Assembly: GCA_026770575.1 (NCBI GenBank)
Contig: MU657173.1
Location: 577,012 to 626,475 of the forward strand
Source of the DNA: Pelagophyceae sp. CCMP2097
Taxonomy: Eukaryota; Sar; Pelagophyceae
Reading direction: 5' to 3'
DNA: 49,464 nt
Shown here: one piece after another, positions 31,192 through 41,065 of the stretch
Numbering within the stretch: the stretch's first letter is position 1
How the letters are laid out: each line of letters opens with the position of its first letter
Program-made: the position numbers and the translations under genes
Notes under the pieces: model-generated
Told to the model about the DNA's origin: nothing
The model's input: the letters and a program-made list of their open reading frames with translations, nothing else
Databases searched by the model: none

Positions 31192-32884
31192 ATGCGCTTG
31201 TGCGTTGCGCTTTGGCTCGTCTCGGCGCGTGCACGCCTCTCGGACGGCCTCGCGCGCCGGCCTGGGGCCCGCGCACTCGGCGCCGTCGGCCGCGGCGGCG
31301 CTGGAGGCCGCCTAGCGGATGAAGAGCCGGGTGCCGCCGAGGCGGCGTTTGCCGACGCGACGTTCGCCGATGCGGGTGACGTGGCGGCATTCTTCGCTTC
31401 GGCTGTCGCGCGCCACTCTGCATCCATCGCGCAGCAGCTTTCGGTTGCCCCGCACGCCGTCGCATGCGTCGACGGTCTCCTCGGCGCCGAGGCGTGCCGC
31501 GCGCTGCGGTTGGAGGCCGAGGCGTTGCGGCAAAGAGGCTGGCTCCAGCAGGCCCCGAGCAGCGGCGACGTGCGGGCCGCGTCGGCGATGGGAACTCCGT
31601 CGCAGCAAAGACTCGAGAATTGCGAGAGGCACCAGTGGCACCGCCAGGGCAAGACGCGACTGGTGATTCCGGAAGTGTAGGTGCGTTCAACGCAGTGCCT
31701 CGAATCCTCTCCGCTCCTCGAGGCGTACGCTTCCGCGGCGGCCCCTGCCGTCGCAAGGGCGGTGGCGTTGGAAGCGTACGACGGCTATTCCGCAAAGCTC
31801 GCCGTCGTTGAGAGGCAAGGCGCTGCGTACATGCGCCACCTCGACAATGGCGGCGATCGTGATGCGCGCCTGTTCACGGCCATCTACTACCTCAACCCGG
31901 ACTACGAAGAATCGATGCAGGGCCGATTACGAGCCTATGACGGCGATTCCGTGACAAGCTTTGCGCCCAAAGGCGACCGACTTTTAATCTTCCGATCCGA
32001 TTTCGTCGTCCACGACGTTTCCGCGGCACACGTCGACTTTGAAAACCCAAAAATTAAAAACCCCAAAACGCACCGCTGGGCCCTCACACTCTGGCTGCGC
32101 ACGTCCAACTTAGAGCAAGTTTCAAAGCGCGACGCTGAAATCGAAGCTTTTCACTTTTACGCCGGCGCTTTCCAACGCCACTCGGCCGCCGCGGAAGCGG
32201 GCGATTCGGAGGCGCTCTTCGACTTGGGCGAGTGCCATTCGCACGGCCGCGGCGCTGATCAGGACTTTGAAAAGGCGGCGGAATGTTTCCGAAAAGCGGC
32301 AGTGCAGGGCCACGCTAAAGCTTCATACGCCCTCGGCTGCCTGCACGAGTCCGGCCGCGGCGTGCCGCGGAGCGCGTCCGCGGCCGCGGGACTGTTCCGG
32401 CAAGCCGCGGAGCAGGACCACGCGGACGCGGCGTACAAGCTCGCCTCTGCGCACGCGGCCGGCAAAGGCGTCGACATCGACGACGATGTGCGTACCCCGG
32501 GGGGCGCGCCGAGCGACCCACCCAAAGTGCCGCGCGGATTTTTACCCTTGGGCCCCTTGCTCTAAAGGACGTTTGTCTCAAGGCCGCTTTTAACTGGTAC
32601 GTCGCGGCCGCGGAAATGGGCCACGCTCGGGCGCAATACGACGCCGCCTACTGCCTCATGTGCGGCGTCGGCGCAAATGCAGACGCAGACGCCGCCGCGC
32701 ACTGGCTCGCGCTCGCATACAGGCAGGCGCGTCACTAGCCTGAGAGACGCCCAGAGGCGCAAGGACGCAAAGGCCCAAACATCCACGCTTCCCCCGGCAG
32801 GCGCACCTGCTGCAGCCGCGCGAGTCGTATCCGCTCCTCGACCTGCTCGGCGACGCGGACGCCACGCCGGACGACGAGGCGTGA
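31192..32884 (+). CDS. EGLN-like prolyl 4-hydroxylase fused to Sel1 repeats, with signal peptide
   Basis: The ATG at 31192 starts a signal-like leader (MRLCVALWLVSARARLSDG). The oxygenase domain is of the EGLN/HIF prolyl hydroxylase type. It has CVDGLLGAEACRAL and MRHLDNGGDRDARLFTAIYYLN with the iron-binding HxD. GDRLLIFRSDFVVHDV supplies the distal His, then HRWALTLWLR supplies the Arg for 2-oxoglutarate. Sel1-like repeats follow (LFDLGECHSHGRG, ASYALGCLHESGRG, AYKLASAHAAGKG, AQYDAAYCLMCGVG). Introns: about 31570-31680 (GTGCGG...GTGTAG, a multiple of three), about 32487 (GTGCGT) to a CTAAAG acceptor near 32568, and probably a GC-AG intron at about 32727-32802. The last exon ends DATPDDEA at 32884. 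It is a probable secretory-pathway protein hydroxylase. Confidence 0.85.
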
Positions 32885-33311
32885 CGCGCCCGATGCCGCG
32901 CCCTTTGGACCGGACTCTTCGGGCACGCGGCACGGTGGTGCTGGCGTGTGGACGGACCACTTCTAATCACTTTGGAATCGGCGACGTCCCGGCGCGGATA
33001 CATCGCTGTGCACGATCTTGATGCAGCCCTGCGTCTGGACGAGTTCTCCACTCGACTCGAGGTCGTTCCGACACGGATGCAACGGCACGGCAGCGCGGAT
33101 CTGATCGGGCACGCCCGTCACCGGTTCACGATCGACGAAACCGCGGGCGAATCCTTGGGAAGTTTTCGCATCGTCTGCTTTTCGCGTAAAGCGTTCCATC
33201 AAATTTTCGCCACCGCAATGGGTGGCTGAGGAGCGTTCCAGAGCCGCACGGACGAGGTCAATACTTCCGCACATTCCAAGCGCAAAAAGCAGCCGAGTCA
33301 GCGTGCCGCCC
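32885..33311. other. Spacer upstream of the polyamine oxidase gene
   Basis: I see no gene. Frames in this stretch match no family. It probably contains the 3' UTR of the Sel1 fusion gene and the promoter of the oxidase, but there is no clear TATA box. Confidence 0.4.
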
Positions 33312-35168
33312 ATGGTGCGCGCGCTCGGTTTCCGTCTGCAGTTTGCGTTCTTCCTCGGCGCACAAGCCATCGGCACGGGCTGCGGCGCGGGCGAGGATGC
33401 GGAGCATGTGGACGTTGTCATCTTGGGCGCCGGCATTTCCGGCCTTTCGGCGGCGGCGAGGCTGCGCGAACTCAAGCCGGACTGGCGAATCGCCGTCCTG
33501 GAGCAGGCCGACCGCATCGGCGGCCGCCTCTGGGACGCCGACTTTGGTGAAGGGTGGCACATCGAGTGCGTTCCCAACGGTGTTCTATACCTTCCAAACC
33601 GGTGTTCTATACCTTCCAAACCTGCGAAACGCGCCAATCCGCAGGCTCGGCGCGAACTGGGTCGAGGGCGCCGCGCTGTCGGAGAACCCTATATGGGCCA
33701 TCGCGCAGGAGATCGGGCTGGAAGGGCGATTTACAGAGTAAGGAGCGGCGTCGGAGAACCCTTTATGGACGATCTTCAGAGCCCGATCAACCGGGGTGGG
33801 CTATAGACCGGGGTTGGCTATAGACTGGGGCCCGATCCATGGCAGGGAGACGGACGCTCGAGGGAGCCTAGAAAGGTCCATTTTGAGCGTTCATGAGCTG
33901 GTTTTCGAGCGGTCTCGCGACGCTATACGCTCTTCCAACGTAGGCAGGAGGGCGACGCCGTCGAGCCGACGCTGTACGACGGCTCCCGCAAGGTCGGTTC
34001 TGCCGAGGCCTCGGCGCTGCACTTGAGGCTGGAGACGGCGCTGGCTTGCGCGAGAAGGTCTGCGTTGAACGGCGGCTTGTTCAAGGGCGACGCGTCGCTG
34101 CGTTCGTACCTCACCGCGGCGGGGTGGCCGAAGCCTGAGGATCAGACGCCTCTCGAAAGGACTCTGGAATATTTTGTGGTGGACTGGGATTTTGAGTTTG
34201 GACCCGAAGACGTCTCAGCCCAGAATTATTTCGGTGGCGCAATGCGAAGAGCCGCATCCGCGCGGAGGCTCGGCGTCACCGCGGTGGCGAACAAAGACGA
34301 CAAGCGGTTCTTCGTCACTGATAAAAGAGGGTACGCTGCCGTGGCGCGCCACGTCGCTTCCAACTTTACTCTCACCAACGACACCGCCGCGAGACGCACC
34401 GATTCGAATGGCGAATCGCGCGGCACGGTTCCGAACGACCCCGTCGTCTACCTGAGCCACGCGGCATTATCCGCTTCCTGGGGGGGTGAAGGCGTCTGCG
34501 TGGAAACTTGCCGCGGCGCGTTCTCCGCCGCCAAAGGAGGCATCGTCACCTTCTCCGCCGGCGTGCTGCAGGACCAGCTTTCAAGTGACTTTTACCGGCC
34601 GCCGCTGCCCGAGTGGAAGAGGCGGGCGCTGTCGCAGGCCGGGATGGGGACTTACACCAAGATATTTTTGAAATACGGGACCAAGTTTTGGACCGACGCG
34701 GATTACGTCCTCTACGCAGACCCGGCAAAGCGCGGCTTCTACGCCGTCTGGCAGGACCTTTCTCGAGGGGAAGTGGGCGCGGATTCGAATGTCTTGATGG
34801 TGACGGTGGTGAACAAACTTTCCCAAGTGGCAGAGCAGCGGCCGGTCAACGACACCGTCGCCGACGTCACCGCCGCTTTGGAGAGCATGTACGGCGCCGT
34901 TCCTTTGCCGATTGACGTGTTGGTGCCCAAGTGGCATTCGGATGCGGCTTTCCGAGGCAGTTTCTCAAACATCAAAATCGGCACCACGATAGACGACTTC
35001 AAACAGATGCAGGCCCCTTTGGCTGGTGGCCTCTACTTTGCGGGCGAGGCGACGGATTATGAGTCAAACGGGTTTGTCGAGGGTGGATACAACTCTGGGA
35101 GGGACGTCGCGGAAGCGCTGGCCAAGGCTGCCGACCATGCCGTCAGACGGACACCCGCCGGGCTTTAA
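33312..35168 (+). CDS. FAD-dependent polyamine oxidase, secreted type
   Basis: Polyamine oxidases oxidise spermine or spermidine, releasing hydrogen peroxide. The ATG at 33312 gives a signal-like leader (MVRALGFRLQFAFFLGAQAIG), then VVILGAGISGLSAAARL for FAD binding. Introns at 33563-33641 (GA|GTGCGT...CCGCAG|G) and about 33740-33947 (GTAAGG...ACGTAG) join WHIE|LGANWVEGA and RFTE|QEGDAVEP exactly in frame. Later family blocks are GTYTKIFLKYGTKFW, VLVPKWHSDAAFRGSFSN and LYFAGEATDYESNGFVEGGY, the flavin-contacting C-terminus. It could instead be another monoamine-oxidase-fold enzyme, but the block order best fits the polyamine oxidases. An extracytosolic location is inferred from the leader. 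Confidence 0.9.
33564..33641 (+). repeat. Tandem duplication within polyamine oxidase intron 1
   Basis: The unit ggtgttctataccttccaaa plus cc (22-23 bp) is repeated head to tail at about 33579-33624. It makes up over half of this 79-nt intron. Confidence 0.85.
33670..33830 (+). repeat. Intron 2 contains a diverged copy of the neighbouring exon
   Basis: Exon sequence gtcggagaaccctatatggg (about 33679) is echoed in the following intron as gtcggagaaccctttatgga (about 33751). Further on, ggctatagaccggggt / ggctatagactgggg is also duplicated. The intron seems to have grown by local duplication of coding sequence. Confidence 0.75.
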
Positions 35169-35307
35169 AGACCCGCCGACGATCTTTCAAACACCCGGCG
35201 CCACTGCGCCATCTAAATCTTTCTCGAATCATCCCCCGTCGGCCCCCCAGGGGCCCGCGTCTCGGTCCAAGAGGGACTCGGTCCAAGAGGCACTCGGTGG
35301 AAGAGGC

Positions 35308-37220
35308 TTAGTCGTCTTCGAAATGCTGGTCCGCGCCCGGCCTCCCTCGCCAGCGGTCGCCGGAGGGCGTGATCAAGCCTATGCGGTTTCCCGCCGCCTG
35401 TTGGAGAGTCCTCGGCCCGCCCCGTGAATCGCCGGGCGGCCGCCGCGGCGAGAGGCCGCCCGGCGAACTGAGGCCGTACTTGTCCACCGCGCCGGCGGCG
35501 CCCTTGTCGATGGCGTCGGCGAGGCGTGTTTCACCCACTTTTTTCATCACGGGCCAGTTGCTGCAGGTGACTATCCCTGCGCCTCGTCTCGCCATCGCTT
35601 CAAAGCCATAGTTCGCCGGGTCGCGCGCCCGCGCGATGCTCACGGCCTCTTCGAGGAGCTTCTCCAAACGGTGAGGGGCCAGCGTGCTCACCTAAGGAGA
35701 AGGCGCAATTTAGGCGGGCAAGGCTTGATTGCAGAAGTGCAGGCTGCCCCCCCACGCGCGCCGAGGCTTGCCCCCATGCGCGCCGATTCTCCCCAGACGA
35801 CTTCGTTTGCCATCAAAGGCACCGGTGCCGCACGAGCTCGACTCTGCCGCCGCCCGAGGCGCTGACTCGCCTTGTTCTCAAGACGGCCGCGCGTCGCTCC
35901 TGTCTGAAGACGTCCGCCAGCACGGCGCGTTTCGCGTCGGCGGATATGTGCACGACGAGGTTCCGCAACTGCGGCGTCGACGCGCGCGGCTCTGGGTTTG
36001 GGGCTGCGCCGTCTGCAAACTTGGCTCCACTCTTCACGACACCGGCGTGATTCTTTCGAAGGTTCTCGAGCGCTTTCGCCACGCGCTCGCCGTCCGCCGC
36101 GTCCCATTGCTCGCCGAGGCGCTTCAGCTGCAAGCGCCGCGCGCGGGCGCCGGCGAGGACGACGGCCTTGACCAACCGGACCTACTCGCAGTCAGCAACG
36201 ACAAAGTCGTCGATTTGGCGTGCAAAATCCGCGTCGCCTCCGCTCGGGCGCACCTTTCGTAGAGTGGCGCGCACGGCGGTGGTGAAGGAGCTGGCCTTGC
36301 TGAAACTGCCGCAGAACCATTGGAGGATTAAATTGTTCCGCTTCCGCTGCCTTGTTCGCAGAGTCTTCCGCGCCATCTTCTGCACCAGACGGCACGCCTC
36401 TTCCCTCTTCAACCGTGTTAAACGGCCGCGGCCCTCTTCCAACTTTTTTTGGAAGATTTTGAAAACGTGAACCATTAACACCACCTCCAGGCCGAACACT
36501 GCAGCCACGTTCCGCCTTTCCGAAGATTCGTGCTCCTCTTTGTCCGCTCGGCGAGCGTTCCGTTGAGACTGCCTCGACTCGCGCACGTGGTCTTCTTGGA
36601 GGAGGTGCATGTCTTGACGCGTCGTCTTTGCGCGTTCAAACCTTGCCGGTGCCGCACTCCGCCACTCCTCAGATTGCCTTCGGGCGTTGTCCGACCGCCC
36701 GAGTCGTTGTAGCATCGCCTGGGAAGGCGCGCCTCCGATCGAACCGCGTCGGCGCAGCTCGCCGCCGAGACCGTCGCCGCGTCTTGAAACAGCCTCCGCC
36801 TCCCTTGCCAAACCGATCTTCGCAGCCAGCGACGGCAACCTCAACGGCGAGTTCGAGCGCGGCAGCTGCTGCAGCGTGCGGTGCGGCTGCGCCCGCGCGG
36901 CGCCGCGCGCCGATGGGAGAGGCACGAGGGTGTCTAACCATCCGTCCAGATCTTCCCCTTGCGAGCATTCAAACGACCCCAGCGACCTTCTGCGCGCGTT
37001 CTCCTCAGAGCAGCGCCGGTCCACGAGGCGCAGCAGCGGCAGCATCGGGCGCTCGTAAACGCGGACCTAATTTGCGGACGTAGGCCAAAGGCGGCGCGGG
37101 GCTGCGCACCTTGAGTCCACGATCGGTCGCATCGTGCGGCTTCGCCGGGGCGTCGCCGGGCTTCGGCGGCGAGGCCACGGACGCCGGCGGGTGCGGCGAC
37201 TCGGAGGCCCAGCCGATCAT
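35308..37220 (-). CDS. Unknown basic, helical protein with IQ-like motifs
   Basis: I do not recognise this family. The ATG at 37220 starts MIGWASESPHPP. Exon 1 ends at 37110 (LK|GTGCGC), and a 43-nt intron leads to VRVYERPMLPLLRLVD at 37066. The central exon is rich in Arg, Lys and Glu, with IQ-like helices (RLVQKMARKTLRTRQRKR, near 36370) that may bind calmodulin. Next, LRK|VRLVKAVVLAGARARRL joins across an intron with a GTGCGC donor and a TAG acceptor at 36182-36184. This is followed by WDAADGERVAKALENL and LRNLVVHISADAKRAVLADVF. The last exon (35691-35308) carries HRLEKLLEEAVSIARARD and ends in an acidic HFEDD. Frames connect well, so the gene model is fairly sound although its function is open. 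Confidence 0.6.
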
Positions 37221-38096
37221 GGCAAACGAGGCGTCGTTGAAGGAGCTTGTTTTAGGCCACGGAAAGCGAGGACCGGTCGACGCCTGCGAGGCCCGGCCGC
37301 GGCTGGGCCGCGGCTGGACGAGCCCTGCTTCTTCAAGGGTCGCCGCTCCAGACGACGTCGAACAGTTCCTAGTGAGTCACCATCCTTCGAATTTGACATC
37401 TGCCGGGCGCTATCCCGCTGGGCAAGGAAAATTGCATCGAAATCCGCGCCGCGAAGTCAAATGTCGGGTAAGAACGAAGCTTCAGACGTGCATTCACCAC
37501 GTAGGAATTCCTGTTCAGCTTCAGGTTGCGCGATTCTAATGCACCTCCGCGAGGGTTCTTGATGAAGGAGGGCCGGGCAAGCATCGTACCCCTCAAATTT
37601 GAATTTCGTGAAATTTTCACACCTCTAACGCCAACACTCTAACATTCCAAAATTGGTGCGCGACACTCGGAACAAATCGATTTGAAATCGTCCCATCTGA
37701 GAACAGCTGTCATGCCTCTCACTGACACTGAGTCACGTGCGTGTGTCAGTTCCGCCCGCCCTCGAAGTGAGCCGCCGGAAGACAATACCAGCCGGCTGAC
37801 AATCGGGTGCCTGGATATATAACCGCCTGCGTATAAAACCGACCGGGATTCCATTCAGTGAGGCCGACGAGTCGGATGACTCGTTTCTCCTGCTTAGGGC
37901 CGGCGGCCAGCCCGGTATTCTGCGTGGCTGCACCTCTTTCCCGGGGTATAAATGATCCACCCTCACTCACAGCCGTCGACTCCAAGCATCCTGATCCCAG
38001 GAGCTCAAAGGCCTGATCCCCGACGCGCGGCTCCGGTGGCCTCCGAGTCGACGGGGCGCGAGTCGGACAGAACCCGTCGTTTCATCGAGCCCATTT
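37221..38096. other. Intergenic region with repeat copy B
   Basis: A plus-strand frame from 37219 (MANEASLKELVLGHGK) is short and unsupported. AT-richer DNA at 37380-37700 has no recognisable gene. Copy B of the TATA-bearing repeat occupies 37745-37975. Confidence 0.45.
37745..37975 (+). repeat. TATA-bearing dispersed repeat, copy B
   Basis: This is the inverse of copy A at 22797-23010. Conserved blocks include cgccctcgaagtgagccgcc, gattccattcagtgaggc and gggccggcggccagcccgg, with ggggtataaatgatcc close to the right end. An extra ggatatataaccgcctgcgt segment (37812-37831) is absent from copy A. Confidence 0.88.
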
Positions 38097-39317
38097 TTAC
38101 GTCTCTTCCGCGGCGGTGTTCCTGAGCAGCGTCTGCACGTTTCGGACGTAGACGCGGTTCGCCACGGGCGTCATCGGCAGCGCAGCCTCGTACGCTGCGG
38201 CAGCGATGAGCTGGGACCGTCGAAGGATGTTGATGGTGGCGTGCGGCGTCCGCCTGACGAGGTCATTTGCGCCGGCGACGCGCTGAAACGTCAACGGCGC
38301 CGCGGCGGCCGAAGCCTGCCGCGTGCAAAAGTCGAGGACCATGTCGTGCGGCAAAGCGTGGCCCGCGACGACTGTCGAGTGGCCGACGTCGTTTGCGGTG
38401 TATAAGGGGTGGAACCATGCTCTTCCGATCACGTCGGCGCCGCAAACGGCGCCGACGCTATCCTCGACGACGCCGTCGCAGATTTTTGAAAACGCCAGAA
38501 AGTCGCCGTCGAAGCAAGGGAGCACGAGCAGCGCCGTCGCCGCTTCTTTTTCGGGCGCGGCGAGGAGGTCTGCGGTGCAAGCCCAGAACGCTGCCGCGAC
38601 GGTTGCGGCGTCGGCGGCGTCTTGGACGCGGACGACGACGCCGCCGGGTGCAACGCCGACGCTGGCGAGGCCGACGGCGGCTTGGGTCGTGGAACGCGTA
38701 TACGGACAGAGGTTGTTCTTACCAAGAAAGCCGTCGACCCACTCTTCCGTCCGCCGTACCGCGTCCGCCACGGCCGCGTCCGCCAAAACGTCGGCCGTCG
38801 GCACCGCGGTCGGACCGGCCGTCGGCATCCTAGTCGCAACGGCCGTCGGCATCGTGGTCGGAACGGCATTCGGCGCGTCGGTCGCCGCGCCGTCGCCGCG
38901 CGGCTGCGGCGCCTCGCGGTGAAAGGTGAGTGCGAGCTGCGACACGACCGATTTCGGATGGTGCGCCACTTCCGCCGAAAAGACGCCGAGTTCGGCGTGG
39001 CTTTGGAATACGACGCAGAGCTTCGTCAGCATTTGAGCATCGCGTAGGTTCGGGAAGGCGACGAAGGCGTTTTGCCCGCCGGCGACGGCGGCGAAGACGG
39101 CCGCGGCGACGTCGGCCCCCCGAAACGATTCTTCCCACACCAGCGCCGCCCCGACGGTTTTGGCGTCGGCGGAAGCCTCGGCGCGCATTTGCACCATTGC
39201 GTTTGGGTCGAGGGCCAGCCGCGCGGCGGGTGGTAAAAGGCGCTGCGGCTGCAGCGACGGCCACTGCAGCGAATTCGAGAGCCGCAGGCAACACAGCGCG
39301 GTGAAGAGGCGGCACAT
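38097..39317 (-). CDS. DUF1415-family protein with signal-like leader
   Basis: DUF1415 proteins are of unknown biochemical function. The Met at 39317 gives a hydrophobic leader (MCRLFTALCCLRLSNSLQW), suggesting organelle or secretory targeting. A Met at 39353 is also possible. The N-terminal part includes AFVAFPNLRDAQML. A low-complexity linker of PT/AVPT units follows at about 38900-38790. The DUF1415 core has EEWVDGFLGKNNLCPYTR, ATALLVLPCFDGDFLAF, GRAWFHPLYTANDVG and VRRTPHATINILRRSQL. The core is complete and there is no intron. It ends with NTAAEET at 38097. Confidence 0.85.
   Translation of the reverse strand: MCRLFTALCCLRLSNSLQWPSLQPQRLLPPAARLALDPNAMVQMRAEASADAKTVGAALVWEESFRGADVAAAVFAAVAGGQNAFVAFPNLRDAQMLTKLCVVFQSHAELGVFSAEVAHHPKSVVSQLALTFHREAPQPRGDGAATDAPNAVPTTMPTAVATRMPTAGPTAVPTADVLADAAVADAVRRTEEWVDGFLGKNNLCPYTRSTTQAAVGLASVGVAPGGVVVRVQDAADAATVAAAFWACTADLLAAPEKEAATALLVLPCFDGDFLAFSKICDGVVEDSVGAVCGADVIGRAWFHPLYTANDVGHSTVVAGHALPHDMVLDFCTRQASAAAAPLTFQRVAGANDLVRRTPHATINILRRSQLIAAAAYEAALPMTPVANRVYVRNVQTLLRNTAAEET
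38790..38905 (-). repeat. In-frame GCCGTCGGCA-type tandem repeats
   Basis: Units such as gtcggaacggccgtcggcat repeat about five times and encode the Thr/Pro/Ala/Val linker (AVPTTMPTAVATRMPTAG) in the DUF1415 protein. Variable unit spacing suggests recent expansion. Confidence 0.75.
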
Positions 39318-39748
39318 GCGGACGGACGCGCCAGCGCCCGCGGCCGCTGGCACGCGCGTGCGGCCACTGGCACGCCGGGGCCGACCGAGTACTTTTAGAT
39401 TTCCCGTTTTTTGTTTTCGTTCTTCGATTTTTGGCCGGGGTTTATGGACTTTTAAGTGCTGGCCGGGGTCGTCCAGTAGTACAATTGTACAAATAACGCC
39501 TCCCAGTCACGTTGCTTGCTTAAGATCCACCCTGGGTGGGGCTGCCCCAAAGGGGAATAACCGTCAAACCCGAGTCACGTTCCCCGGAACATTGCTTCTT
39601 CTTCAATTAAGCACTCCAACTTGAACGAGGCTGCTAAAAGCAACAGGCGGCCCGGCTTGCTTAAAATCCACCCTTCTCTAGAGCAAGGTACAATCCTTAG
39701 TCAAGTCAGATGTAGGAGCCGGCCCCTGCGAGGCCCTGAGCCGTTTGT
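39318..39748. other. Intergenic region with dispersed short motifs
   Basis: There is no gene. The motif cttgcttaagatccaccct (39518-39536) recurs as cttgcttaaaatccaccct (39657-39675), and inverted near 5170. The block cttcttcttcaattaagcac tccaa (39596-39620) resembles part of the intron at 21202-21340. A palindromic tagtacaattgtaca lies at about 39477-39491. Confidence 0.55.
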
Positions 39749-41065
39749 TCACCGCGCATCGGCCTTGGTCTCGAGTTCGTATAGTATGCCGGCGACGGCG
39801 TCGAGCGCGGAGCAGGCGGCGGCCTCGACGCCGGGCGGGAGGGACTTTGAGCAGTAGTCACCGGCGTAGAACAATCCCGTCCCAGAAGCGACGTAGTCCT
39901 TGCCATCAACGCAATTCGGCGGCGAGACGAGCGAGAGGTCCCGCTTCGTCGTGTAGCGCGTGCCGAGGATTTCTAAAGACTCTGCCGCCTTAACGTCGTC
40001 GGCTGCGGAAACGGGGAAGGCTGACCCCCACCTCTGCGCGGTCAAGTAAACAGCCTTCGGCATCTTTTCCAAGCGCGGCGAGAGCGCCGATTGGAACGCC
40101 TGCAAAAGGGCATGGGCGGGCCCGTCGAGGACTTCTTTTGTTTGCGGGCGGAAGGCGCCCGTGATGGGGTCGCGCATGGGTACAGCTGCCACCTGTTGAG
40201 CGGCCCAATGCGGAGTAGAAACTAAAGTCCAGCACTCCGTTTCCAAGCTGGAGAGGCCCGGCTTGGATGCGGTGCGCGAGGCGAACCATAAAGCGTCGTC
40301 ATCAAAAGTTATCCCGCCTGCTTCGAGACCTAAAGGCGATTCAAAGGCTACCATCGCAGTGAACAGCGCCGCCCGGCATTTCGTATCTAAAGCCGCCTCT
40401 TTGATAAACGCCGCCGGCAGGCCCGCGGAAGCGCGGTGCCAGGATCCGGCGGACATGGAAGCGTCGGTGACGAGGACTGCGTCGAACGTCCCAAGGAGGT
40501 CCGCCTCTACCAACTTAGATTCGGCTTCGGGTGTGTCGTGCAGCGCCGCGCGCCCGCCGACGCCGTAGAGCTCCCAATTTCCATCTTTGTGCTCGACGCG
40601 GCCCACGCGCACGCCCGTATTTATGGCAACGCGGCCCCTCGTCAACGCTTTGGCTATAGGCTTGGCAGCGAGAGAGTGCATCCCCCCGACGCCCGCGTAC
40701 ACGGGCCTCTTGTCGACCGGCACGCCGAAGAAAGGTTTCGCGCCGTTTAAGGCTTCGAAGGGGCCTAACCATTCTGCTGCGACGCCGTCTTTCAGCCACG
40801 GCCCCAGGACTCTCTCCTGAAACTTGGAAGTATCAGCCCGGAAGAACTGGCACCCGTGGTCGAACTTGAACCACGCCTCTTCCGCGCCCGGCGAGACGAC
40901 GGCACCGTTTGCGGAAACGCATCTGTGCGACGCGCGGCCGCCGACTCCACGGCCCTGGTCAAACAGCGTCACACGCACAGTCGACGAAGACCGCAGCAGC
41001 TCGGACAGCGCCACGGACCCGGAGACGCCGCCGCCGATGATCGCCACGTGCGGAGGGCCCAGCAT
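39749..41065 (-). CDS. Renalase-like FAD/NAD(P)-binding oxidoreductase
   Basis: A single-exon protein of 438 residues. The N-terminus has the FAD-binding fold (HVAIIGGGVSGSVALSELL, then FDQGRGVGGRAS), and FDHGCQFFRADTSKF follows as in renalase and related amine-oxidase-like flavoproteins. The middle carries VYAGVGGMHSLAAKPIAKAL. Later AQRWGSAFPVS and LFYAGDYCSKSLPPGVEAAA form the C-terminal FAD contact. Renalases oxidise dihydropyridine isomers of NAD(P)H; whether this protein does so cannot be told. There is no targeting leader. The start at 41065 places the dinucleotide fold right after the Met, as expected. Confidence 0.88.
   Translation of the reverse strand: MLGPPHVAIIGGGVSGSVALSELLRSSSTVRVTLFDQGRGVGGRASHRCVSANGAVVSPGAEEAWFKFDHGCQFFRADTSKFQERVLGPWLKDGVAAEWLGPFEALNGAKPFFGVPVDKRPVYAGVGGMHSLAAKPIAKALTRGRVAINTGVRVGRVEHKDGNWELYGVGGRAALHDTPEAESKLVEADLLGTFDAVLVTDASMSAGSWHRASAGLPAAFIKEAALDTKCRAALFTAMVAFESPLGLEAGGITFDDDALWFASRTASKPGLSSLETECWTLVSTPHWAAQQVAAVPMRDPITGAFRPQTKEVLDGPAHALLQAFQSALSPRLEKMPKAVYLTAQRWGSAFPVSAADDVKAAESLEILGTRYTTKRDLSLVSPPNCVDGKDYVASGTGLFYAGDYCSKSLPPGVEAAACSALDAVAGILYELETKADAR

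Noticed and set aside
31678..31680. In-frame TAG as a reassigned or readthrough codon
   Set aside because: Better explained as the splice acceptor of a 3n intron with a GTGCGG donor at 31570; other genes here use TAG, TAA and TGA as normal stops.
37219..37562. Plus-strand frames starting MANEASLKELVLGHGK
   Set aside because: Short, overlapping the start of the minus-strand gene, no family match and no continuing exon found.
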